DNA of 64,000 nt from Linanthus parryae (taxonomy: Eukaryota > Streptophyta > Magnoliopsida > Ericales > Polemoniaceae), in assembly GCA_023055425.1 (NCBI GenBank), contig JALGPY010000006.1, positions 76,692,435-76,756,434 on the forward strand, in the 5' to 3' direction. A program made the translations under genes and the position numbers. Below the pieces are notes generated by a model that saw only the letters and a list, made by a program, of their open reading frames with translations, searched no databases and was not told the DNA's origin. Shown in pieces: positions 54,786 through 64,000 of the stretch (position 1 is its first letter; the number at the start of each line of letters is the position of its first letter).

Positions 54786-56370
54786 TGGAATTCTACAAAA
54801 TGAAAAATATACAATTTTAGTATTTTGAATAATTTTAACTCTATTAAACAATGGCTATATCATCAAATATAGCTCCTACTATTTTTCTCGGATTAATAGC
54901 CCTCACCATTAGTGCAGAAAATATAATACATATTTTGTAGTGAGTCCAAGATCTATTTTTCCTTTCTTATTGAGCTTGCTTTGGCAAGTCACCCAAGAAT
55001 TGGCTATTTAGATAGGAACCCTTCCAATTGCATCCCATGCAACTCTTGGTCCAATTAGGTGAATAACCCTTTATTCATGATCTAATCCATAGATAAAACC
55101 TAATTGTCATGCCTCTAGGCTCATCAATCCAATTGATTTAGCCTAGTTGTGTCCAACCTCTTACCTTCAACAATCACACATTACTTGCTTGTGTCGCCGC
55201 AACACACCAAGGTGAATTAAAGTCGCCTTACTTTGGCAAGCCCGAATTCTATGGACCTTGATCATGAAGGGTGTGTAGGTAAGAGAAGAAAAAACGGAAT
55301 ATTTCCATTGAGGGATTTAAACGTCATTATCTAATTTTTTGGTTGATTGCATCAACTTGATCTACTTATTTGGATTGGGCAATTCACAATAAAAGATAAC
55401 ACTTATTTATTATTATTTTGTTACATTTTTCTTGTATAATCCATGCACAAAATAAATAAAAGACATAAATAATAAACATCCACAAAATAAAATTAACGTG
55501 GCATGGATATGACCCCTAAGTCTAAGATATTACCAAGCCAATGATAATATCTATATTCCCTAAAGTGACAAGCTCATCGCCATGTGCCTCCACCATAGTC
55601 GCGCGCCCTAGGTATGCGAGTTCCTCCATCATCTTTGTGGCTCCTTGGTTCTTTGGTCTTCTTCTCCATGCTCTTAGCTATCATTTAATTATCTAACTCT
55701 AGCATCTAAATTAAATAAATAAATAAATAAAACCTCACATGTTGAGAAGATGATCAGCACGCAATCCGTAAAACCTAATTAACTATTACATTAATTTGAT
55801 CAACTCGCAGGCCGTAAACCAAACCACAAATTAAACAACCATCACCTAGGCCATATCCATCCACCATGCAACAAAGCACATAATACATTTAAAACCAATT
55901 TTAACGCGCTTGTTAAATTGTAGTTGAAAAATAGGCAACTAGGGTCAAAAACGATCCACGGGGTCCACCATAGCCTTGACCGAACAACCCAAGGACCAAG
56001 GTACGGCCTTGGGCCAGTCGGCCGAGCCCCACGCGCAGCGAAGCCGTACGCTAGGCCGGCCCAAGCCCCTGGCATTGTTTCCAAAATAATAACTTGCCTT
56101 GTTGCCCAAGCTTAGTTATTTCCAAGTTTGAAAAATTCCTTTTCCCAACTTGTGCCCAAACCCTAGTTCCGAGATCCAAAATTCATCACATCCTATGTGA
56201 TTCAAACTCACTAATTCCTACATTCCATGTATTTTTAGTTCTTGCTTGGTTGAATCATATTCAATTTGCATCTAATGTGCTAATTAATTTAAGTTTTCTC
56301 GTGAATTAACATGAACGGTGTAAAATTGAAAACAGTAACACATAAGATCAAGTTATGCGCTACGTCCTAT
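54786..56370 (-). other. Untranslated leader of Angela-B
   Basis: About 1.6 kb between the primer-binding site (56371-56383) and gag, homologous to 21140-22711 in Angela-A. It includes a GC-rich block (about 55970-56090) and the paired 'cgcaggccgtaaa' motifs. No protein domain. Confidence 0.75.
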
Positions 56371-57262
56371 GGCTCTGATACCACTGTAGGGTTTTGAAGC
56401 AGGTAACGCGGCGGAATAACAAAAATTAATCCTGCTCAAATCCTCCAAGGATCACAGGCAAGCCATCATAGAAGATGTGTGTACCTTAGTTTGAGAAATC
56501 ACATGAAGAATAATGTCTTCGTCTCTACAAGTATCCAAACCTTGGATTCTTGATTGGATTCCTTCCACCGTGATGTGCTAGCAACGGAAGACGGAAGCAA
56601 GAGATCACGCAAATCGAAGCAAGACAGCAGCCACAAGGAGTGGCCGACGACAAGGGGCGGACGGACAGGTTGGGGCTTCGGCCTCAACTCTCTCTCTCTC
56701 TCTCTCTCCTTGCTTTGTTATGTTTATCAATAATTACTTGTGTTGAGAAATAAAAAGCTAAGATGTCTTTATATAGTTAATAACTCTTTATTAACTACAC
56801 AATTGCCCCATTACTAATCATGTCCATACATGGATTAGTCCACCTTGCAAACCAGTCCTACTATCTTTCATGTGGTTGCGTCTAGATATTTTGATTAATT
56901 AGTCCTACTAATTAATCCCAATATCCAATTTAATCCATCCGGTGTGTGACCCCATAGGTTTCTACTTAGTTGGTAGTAACTCTTTACTAATATGGAACGG
57001 TGTCTAGCAACACATCCATGCCACCAAACTAATAGAAATAGTCAGTGATCCCGACAAACCTTGTGCCCAATGTTCATGTATTGTGATATCCCTTTGTCTC
57101 CATATCCGGATCCGACACGAGACATAATATTCACACTCGTATATCCAATCCATAGTTTCTCGATCCTTGGAATATGCTTATCCGTGCAGATAACATCAAT
57201 ATCTCCATATTGATTTATCTGAGTCTGGCCAGACATTCTATAAGCACCATCCCTCGAGTGGA

Positions 57263-57779
57263 TGATGCAGGAGAAAATTGGATAATTAGTCAGTCGCGTA
57301 CAGAAAAGCAGTTTCGATCAAAGCGCGAAATCAGAGGCAAAATTGAAGGATGTGAGATTTGGGTTGAACCATACATAATTCTGATCAGAAACGACGTTCT
57401 AAAAAGAACCCGTGACTTTTCACGGGCACTGCCATGATTTGGTCTAAATCAACCGTTTAGAGGTCGAAATCGCCAGTTTTCTATTTTTCAGAATATTTGT
57501 TTCTTTAATTAGTATTTTCATTTAAACCCGTTTCGGGTAAATCTTATAGCTGAATAATTTATTAAGTTAGATTTATTATTTAGCATTAAATTTCAGATTT
57601 TTACCATATTTCGAATTATTAGACTTTTCAGCTATTTATACCCGGCTTGTGGGTAAAATTCGACAGTTTTTCATATTATTTACTTCTGAAATTCTAGAGA
57701 GCTTGTTCCCTAGTTTTCATACCCTTTTCCATTGATTGATTCCGCTGTGATCCCTCGTTGGGCGAATAACCCGGCGTCA
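57263..57779 (+). repeat. 5' LTR of the non-autonomous Ty3 element
   Basis: 517 bp, TG...CA. Contains aacccgtttcgggtaaat and a cagctatttatacccgg core region; ends right before the primer site. Confidence 0.86.
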
Positions 57780-58505
57780 GTTTGGTATCAGAGCAAGTTC
57801 GACTTGGGAGGAAGATCATCGTTATGATGATAAAAGATCTGCATAGGCAGATTGATGTGTTTTCCCAATGCCTAGCATTGTGGGATTTGCAGCGACAAGT
57901 TGCGAAGTTAACCCAACACTTGGCGGCGCAAAATTTCTAGGATCGCGATGTCTTTGATCGTTACTCGCTGCCCGCGTTTGAGAACCACTACAACGGTGAT
58001 TCCAGTTGTTGGAGCGAGCGCTATGGAGGAGCGAGTTTGAGGCCTCATGTGCCAGATTATTTCGGTATGTCACAGTGCGGTAACTGTTTTAATTTTCGTG
58101 ACAAAAAGAAAGAACCAATTGTTGAGGAGTTCATGTATAATTCATATGATGCAATTTTGTTGAGATTAGTTCATCTTCAAGTGAATGCGTTGTTGATTGG
58201 TCTAAACCTCCAATTTATGATGATTATGGAGACGATGAGGAAGTTTTGAATCTGGAGGATGAAGATCATACTTCAGATATTCCGATTCATTATGAGGTAA
58301 TTTCAGATACATGTTCATTAAATTCTCCATCACAAATAGTTAATCAAGTTGAACATGAAGATGACGATGTTGAAGCTCAATTAGAGAAAGATGTAATTTT
58401 TCCGATCAAATTGTCATCTCTTTATTGTGATCCGTTTATGGTGCCTCATATCTTTCAAGAGTCTATGTTGAACTCGAGGGCGAGTTCTTTTGAAGAGGGG
58501 GTGAC

Positions 58506-58832
58506 TGATGCAGGAGAAAATTGGATAGTTAATCAGTCGCGTCCAGAAAAGCAGTTTCGGTCAGAGCGCAGAATCAGAGGCAGAATTGAAGGATGTGAGA
58601 TTTGGGTGGAACCATACATATATATGATCATAAACGACGTTACTAAAAGAACTCGTGACTTGTCACGGGCACTGCCTTGATTTGGTCAAAATCGACCGTT
58701 TAGAGGTTGAAATCGCCAGTTTTCTATTTTTCAGAATATTTATTACTTTAATTAAGATTTTCATTTAAACCCATTTTGGGTAAATCTTATAGCTGAATAT
58801 TTTATTAGGTTAGATTTATTATTTACCATGAA
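58506..58832 (+). repeat. Truncated 3' LTR of the non-autonomous Ty3 element
   Basis: Matches the first ~325 bp of the 57263 LTR with scattered differences, then stops inside attattta(g/c)cat(t/g)aaa. Confidence 0.85.
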
Positions 58833-58926
58833 ATATCAAGTCTAACACATGGGTAATAAATGAATATTCTAGCCAATGTTCATGCTAAATATAGATTGCC
58901 TCTAAGGAACCTATTCCAACATAGCG

Positions 58927-59118
58927 AACAATGTAAATTGGTGTTTTGTCGATTATTTCATCGTTCGTGAGGCGTGAGTGATCGTGAGAGTATAACAGTT
59001 ATCATTTGTAACGTTTCCTTTTCACATTCATCAATGAAGGCTCATACTTTTCTTCATCTTTCTTGGTCTAACTTTTGTTGTTAATTTTTGTTTATTGAAA
59101 CCTCCAAGGTTTCTTTCA
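58927..59118 (+). repeat. 5' LTR of copia-3, second part (U5)
   Basis: Continues the LTR begun at 33831, as shown by the TAGCG duplication. Ends aaggtttctttca, followed by the primer site tggaatcagagcc at 59119-59131. Confidence 0.75.
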
Positions 59119-59132
59119 TGGAATCAGAGCCA

Positions 59133-60256
59133 TGGCTTTATGTACTGCAACTTCCTCTTCATTGAATCTGTTTTACATTCTCTCAAATATAAACCATTTT
59201 TTTCCGTTCAAGTTGGATAACTACAACAAAATCCTCAGGAACACATCAAATTTCATTTATGCTAAAGACTAAATCGTTATTTGGGTATGTTGATGGAGCC
59301 TCTACTTGTCTACCGGAGCACCTCCCCAGCTCAACCACCACGAATCCAGCTTATGAATCCTGAGTTTCTAAAGATCTGGCGGTGCTGACCCTTTTGACGG
59401 CAACTCTAACACATAAATCACTCATTTAGGTGATTGGTAAGACCACTTCTAGAGCCGTTTGGCTTGCCCTAGATAAGCGGTATGCTTCTTCAACTAGATA
59501 TAATATTCTGCAACTTAAATCCGATCTGAAAACTATGACAAAGAAGATTGATAACATAAATATTTACATGCAAAGTATGAAAACCCTAAGAGACAAACTT
59601 TCTATAGCGTTGGTTGCTATTGATAATAAATATAGTTCTGTCTGCTTTGAATGGTCTGCCTCCTGAATATAATAGTTTTACATGTGCTCTTGGTACCCGC
59701 TCTAAACCTCTATTAGTTGAAGAATTGAATGTTCTACCCAATGCAGAAGAACACATGTTAGAGTCTCAAGTTCCTTATTTTTCATGATTATATCCTACTG
59801 CAACTTTTATGTCTGAAATTGGACAACAATCTTCTGGTGGTCGGTGTTGTGGTTATGTTAACATGTCTGGGTATGCTGGTAACGGAGATCGGAATCCTGA
59901 ATCTTCAATCTCTGGTAGTGGGTTTCAAAACTCTGGTTCTGTTGGTAGTCAAAACTCTGGTTAAGGTCAGTTTGGTAATAACTTTGGTTGAGGTAGAAGA
60001 GGTTATGGTTACAAGGGTTTTGAAAACTCCATGGGTGGTAGTAGATCTTGTTAATACAGAGGCTACTCACCCAAATATGAAAGTATATTGTTAATGTAAA
60101 TGGGTTTAACCCTAATTACCATAGTGGAAATTACTCAGGGAACAAACCTGTGACACGTCAAATATGTGGTTATGATTTTCATTCTGCCTTAGATTGTTGG
60201 CATAGTATGGAACATGCCCCAAGGTAAAAGGTCTCGTGCTCAGCTCAGTGTGAAGA
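59133..60256 (+). pseudogene. copia-3 gag remnant
   Basis: ATG at 59133 (MALCTATSSSLNLF). In changing frames: FPFKLDNYN, LHLVIGKTTSRAVWLALDKRYAS, RYNILQLKSDLKTMTKKIDNINIYMQ, TLRDKLSIALVAIDNK (59430-59666), then the Gly/Ser/Asn-rich tail and a degraded zinc knuckle region near 60150-60210. It contains many stops. Confidence 0.8.
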
Positions 60257-62312
60257 ATGCTATTACTCATTCCCAACTCTGGTGTTATTGATAACCCTTT
60301 TTCTCCTAACAACTACTGGTTAAGTGATTCTGGAGCCACCAACCACATGAAATCTGATTTGAGAAATCTCTCTCTGGCTGAACCATATTCTAGCAATGAG
60401 CATGTTTCTGTTGGCAATGGTCAATCTATTCATATCTCTCATACTGGTCCTGCTACTATTAAACCCCCTTCTAATGCTTTTCATCTACATAATACCTTAC
60501 ATGTTCCTAAGTTATCTTTCAATCTTATTTCCGTCTTTCAAATGTGTAGACAATACAACTGTTCCTTTTTTTACTTTGACTTTATTTATTTCTTATTCAG
60601 GACAAAGCACTGGGAAAAATAATGTACCAGGGATTGAATGGAAATGGGTTATATCACATATACACTCATCCTTTCAAGAGTCAAAGTCAATGTCCAAGTT
60701 AAAGTTGATGGAGTCAAGCTTGCCTGTCTGGGAAAGAAAATTAAGAATCCAATATGGCATTCCATGTTAGGATATCCCTCTAAGGATGTTATGAAATAGA
60801 AATTTATTACAAGTTCTTCTATTTTCTCAAACTTAAAATTTTCTGATATTACTTCTGCATCTTTACGTGGACAATGTTTGAAAAGAAAAATGACCAAAAT
60901 TCCTTACAAGAATTCTGTTACTTCTTTCAAAGATCCTCTACAAAATTGTTCATGGTGATGTTTGGGGTTCTGCTATCACTAAATTCGTACATGGATACAT
61001 ATACTATGTGTTATGTATTGATGATCTATCTAAATTTACTTGGATTTATCCTTTGCAGGCTAAATCTGAATATACTTATGTGTTTCCTAAATTCAAACTA
61101 TTAGTGGAAAAACAAATTGAAAAACCCATGAAGATCCTCATAAGTGATGGTGGTGGTGAATATACTTCTTTCGTCTTCAATTATTTTATAGCTTCATATG
61201 GTATTGTTCATCAGAAATCCTACCACCATACACCACCAACATAATGGGATATCTGAAAGGAAACATAGACATATTGCAGAAACAGCCATTACTTTAATTG
61301 ACCATGCTTCTCCACCCAAACATTATGTATCATGCTATGTCTCCTGATGTTTACTTAATTAACCGTATGCCAAGTAAAGTACCTCAAACAAATCTCCTTG
61401 GAAAATCTTGTGTCAAACGAAGCCTGACTATTCTAGATTCAAAGTTTCTGGGTGTGCTTGCTATCCCTACCTAAGAAACTACAACTCTTCAAAACTTGAT
61501 CCACGAGCTAAATAGTGCATTCTTATAGGCTATGCTAACAATTATCAAGGCTACTTTATGTTATGAAAAAATTTCTCAAAGGTTCTATATTAACAGAGCT
61601 GTTTGATGAAAATGTTTTTTCCTTACAAAAATTGTACACACACTGCTCCTTTTCCTTATATTGTTCCTTCATCTTATTCTAGTTCCTTTATGCTCTATGA
61701 TGCAGGATTGACTGGTATGAACAGAAACTCTATACCTGCTTCTACCACTGGGAACATCACATCTTCTGCTCCTATGACAGAAAACATGGACCCAACCTGA
61801 TATGAACAATACTACACCTGAATATGATGAGAAAAATAATACTCTTGGATATGCACCGGGGCATGCCACAGCTGAAGGGGTACCTGCAGCAGCCGCAGAG
61901 ATGCAGCCACACTCTAACATGACACCTGCAAGCACTATAGTGCAGCCACCAGTTGATTGTCACCCTATGCAGACCAGAAGCAAGTATGGCATCATCAAGA
62001 AAATCGGTTTGATTACCCTGCTAAAACTTGTAACTCTATTCTCTCTTGTGATCCTAGTTGTTTCAATTAAGCTAAGAAATATTCATAGTAGCATCAAGCC
62101 ATGACTGCTGAATTTCAAAGCCTCATAAAACAACTTGGACCCTAGTCAATTCTCCTCACAATGCAAACAGTGTGGGGGAACAAATGGGTTTATGAGACAA
62201 AATACAATCCAAATGGACTATAGCTGGACACAAAGCTAGACTTGTTGCCAAGAGTTTCAGCAAACCCCAGGCCGTGATTTTGAAGAAACTTACAGTCCTG
62301 TAGTTAAGTATG
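60257..62312 (+). pseudogene. copia-3 pol remnant, ending within RT
   Basis: Protease WLSDSGATNHMKSDLRNLSLAEPYSSN (60320 on; Asp-Ser-Gly kept), HLHNTLHVPKLSFNLISV. Integrase core IVHGDVWGSAITKFVHGYIYYVLCIDDLSKFTWIYPL, LISDGGGEYTSF and ISERKHRHIAETA. RT starts near 62170 with NKWVYETKYNPNG and AGHKARLVAKSFS, and stops matching after PVVKYVV (about 62312). Stops and frame changes throughout. Confidence 0.8.
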
Positions 62313-63143
62313 TGGTTCCAGAAAGTTCAGATATTTGAAGGAAAAAAAATGAGAGAGGATATATAGTTTCGTATGGATACACTCTTTACTGAAAGAATCT
62401 GAAGTATAAAAAAAGAGCGAAATGCTGGTATATTTTATCATATTTTATTTGAGCTATGCTGAGGAGACTACGTTACAGTAATGACAAATTTATACTCGAC
62501 AGGAAACAAAGCCGGTTATTATTTGTCAAAAGCTAGAATTTGAGGTTGTGTGTAAGACATCTCAAGCAGGGGCTGAGGTACATTAGGGAAAGGGTGGTAA
62601 TTTATACCCCTGAGGTCTTAAAAAAAACTACCAGAACCCATATTTTAATTTGTAACAGACACCCGTAGAATATATACAGAAATTTCCTGGCTGGTTCAAT
62701 TTTCAAATAACGTAAACAATCTACGAAATATAATGAACTTTCTACAAAAAATGTTGTGTTTACTCGATCCTCGGATGGTTCAATTTTCTAGCACTACCAC
62801 TCTCAGTCATATAGTATCTAAGGAATGAAGTATAAGATTGTAGAAAAATTTACTCGAATATTATAAACCCAACTAACAGTATTGAAAGCAAAGTAATAGT
62901 AAGAATGTGTTTCCGGTTATTCGTGTTCTAGAAGGCTCTATTGTTAGGAAAACGCTATCTCGGTGATAGATCTAGCCTACAAGGTTTATAAAAGGGGAAG
63001 ATCAGCATACAGTTAGAATATCTGAGGCTGTATTAAGTAGAACCTTCGCAATAAAGCTCAAACAGAAACAACACTAAGGCAATATCAGCTCATTGTTAAT
63101 GTTGGCATTATCATCTATTTAATCTATTTTAGTAGTTTTTTTT
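62313..63143. other. Intergenic, no gene recognised
   Basis: Sequence after the copia-3 break is AT-rich and shows no coding motif or terminal repeats. I see nothing specific in it. Confidence 0.5.
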
Positions 63144-64000
63144 CTGAAACTTTAAGCTTTCATTACTAAGAAAAGACCATCACGGCCCAATACAGCTGAA
63201 CTCAGATCAGATCTGATCTGAACAAAGAGAAAGCTCTAGAAAAGAGCAAATAGAAAAAATAAAATACAAAACTGATCATTCCCCATATCTTGAAAGAGAT
63301 TCCTTCCACCACCAAGTTTTAGAGTTCCAAGGACATCTCGAAAAAACCAATTTGAAACTGTGGGAAGATCACCAAACCAGCCACCTGAAATCACTGGAGG
63401 AGCACCATAGGATCGTCTTCAAGCTTCAAAATTCTCCCGTGAAAGCCATCAACAGAATTGTAAATCTCCCCGCCAACCACATCCATCTAAAGATTTGACC
63501 AACATAGCTTCGTAGAGGAGGACGGGGGGATGAGCCACAATCGCCATAAATCAAAATAAAGCGAAAAAAAATAACCCTAACTACTGCAATAACAAACCCT
63601 AATCACACTAACACTAACAGGAAAGAGCATCAATTGAAAGAATTGAGGGCGCCAGCGAGCAAGACAAGAGGGGAGATGTAGGGTTGCGTCGGCTCAAGGG
63701 GAAGAGCCGGAAAAAACCCGCGTGCCCCTACACCTCCGACGCCGGAGTCACATCGCCACCACCTCCAATCATCGTTTTGATACCCAGATCTGCAGATCTG
63801 CAGAATCAAAATAAAAGAAAAGAACAAAAAAAAACGAGAAAGAAACCATCGGAGACCTCAGCGGCGACTTGTGAGAATGGATCTGCGAGAGAAAAGGGGG
63901 GAGATAGGTGAAGAGAAGGGGGAAGATGAAAGAGCAGGACTCAAAAACTCTCTGAGGAGAGTACTTTCTCTCTCTAGCTTTCTCTCACTAGAGAGAAGGC
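63144..64000 (-). mobile_element. Possible LINE-derived (non-LTR) sequence, runs past the window
   Basis: On the minus strand the region starts (at 64000) with GAGAGAAAG-rich 5'-UTR-like sequence and passes through CGCCGGCGTCGGAGGTG-like GC-rich and pyrimidine-rich DNA. It ends TTAGTAATGAAAGCTTAAAG...CAGAAAAAAAA at 63144, a poly(A) tail. Tail plus UTR-like sequence without an RT suggests an internally deleted L1-type LINE or another retroposed transcript. No ORF with RT or endonuclease motifs is seen. Confidence 0.4.

Larger units (their letters stand above)
57263..58832 (+). mobile_element. Non-autonomous Ty3-type element with 517-bp LTR, 3' LTR truncated
   Basis: LTR 57263-57779 starts TGATGCAGGAGAAAATTGG and ends GGCGTCA. 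Three bases later comes the primer site TGGTATCAGAGC (57783-57794). About 700 bp of interior follows. The polypurine tract gaagagggggtgac precedes the second LTR at 58506, which breaks off after about 327 bp at 58832. The interior holds a short gag-like piece and an acidic segment (PPIYDDYGDDEEVLNLEDEDHTS in broken frames), common in defective plant Ty3 elements, and no pol. The left flank is gtgga; no duplication can be tested. Confidence 0.86.
34245..58921 (-). mobile_element. Angela/BARE-like copia element Angela-B, interrupted by two Ty3 insertions
   Basis: A 5-bp duplication TAGCG lies at 34240-34244 and 58922-58926. On the minus strand the 5' LTR is 58921-56385 (with an inserted element), the primer site TGGTATCAGAGCC at 56383-56371, leader, gag from 54785, pol ending at 50850, then polypurine-rich sequence, and the 3' LTR 50835-34245 (split by the Tat element). 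Nested DNA makes it span 24.7 kb. Gag is nearly intact; pol has stops. Confidence 0.93.
56385..58921 (-). repeat. 5' LTR of Angela-B, interrupted and rearranged
   Basis: LTR sequence covers 56385-57262 and 58854-58921. The middle of the LTR (what corresponds to about 35129-35560 of the 3' LTR) is missing and replaced by the Ty3 insertion plus a short inverted LTR fragment (58833-58853). The outer end TGTTGGAATAGG (minus strand) stops at 58921, right before the TAGCG duplication. Confidence 0.85.
33831..62312 (+). mobile_element. Ty1/copia element copia-3 (RE1-like), 3'-truncated, with large nested insertions
   Basis: 5' LTR 33831-34244 continues at 58927-59118 (the Angela-B element was inserted within it). 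A TGGAATCAGAGCC primer site (59119) follows, then gag from 59133, protease, integrase and the start of RT. RT breaks off near 62312 at PVVKYVV, after which unrelated sequence begins, so most of RT, RNase H and the 3' LTR are missing. The split LTR joins correctly across the TAGCG duplication. Confidence 0.86.

Noticed and set aside
59819..60094. Val/Leu-rich 91-codon ORF
   Set aside because: Frame-shifted reading of the Gly/Ser/Asn-rich gag tail of copia-3.

Overview
This is a plant nuclear window, probably from a eudicot. The evidence is two host-type genes with plant-only architectures (a pectin methylesterase with an inhibitor pro-region, and a CYP79 cytochrome P450 with one intron) in a large mass of plant LTR retrotransposons. 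By the boundaries I could place, about 86% of the window is transposable element. No tRNA, rRNA or CRISPR was found.

Layout. 1-4317: 3' part of a decayed Ty1/copia element (copia-1). 4318-6130: intergenic, with a Helitron-type 3' terminus at 5654-5682. 6131-8134 (-): pectin methylesterase, promoter to about 8747. 8748-14275: remnant of a minus-strand Tork-like copia (copia-X), split by a solo LTR of a Tekay/Retand-like Ty3 element (9100-13257, TSD CCAAC), itself split by a CACTA transposon (9144-10460, TSD GAT). 14533-30372: an RE1-like copia (copia-2) carrying a TRIM (16339-16766, TSD GTTGT), an Angela-type solo LTR (16875-18352), a whole Angela-type element (20007-28010, TSD CTATG) and a fully palindromic foldback MULE in its 3' LTR (29157-30102, 9-bp TSD TAAATAATA). 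30654-32935 (-): intact CYP79, with a Stowaway-like MITE (33034-33293) against its TATA box. 33831-62312: another RE1-like copia (copia-3), whose 5' LTR was hit by a minus-strand Angela element (34245-58921, TSD TAGCG). That element's own two LTRs were later hit by a 15.2-kb Ty3 Tat-lineage element (35625-50815, TSD CTAGG) and by a short non-autonomous Ty3 element (57263-58832). 62313-63143 is intergenic; 63144-64000 looks like one end of a LINE on the minus strand.

Most interesting region. The Tat element has 626-bp LTRs with only two mismatches that I found, so it inserted recently. Besides gag-protease and a pol with an additional RNase H, it carries (a) a duplicated zinc-binding N-terminal integrase module, (b) about 17 tandem repeats of about 54 bp, each able to form a CTATC/GATAG hairpin with compensatory changes in diverged units, and (c) on the opposite strand a five-exon gene of 1,325 codons (stop included) that resembles plant mobile domain proteins. 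All four of its introns are short GT-AG introns that keep one reading frame, interrupted only by a single TAG.

How the parts relate. The two host genes (cell-wall pectin modification; aldoxime-forming P450) are 22.5 kb apart, separated only by TEs, and show no sign of being functionally linked. The rest is a record of nested insertion, solo-LTR formation and deletion with filler DNA. Percent identities were judged by eye and no database search was run.
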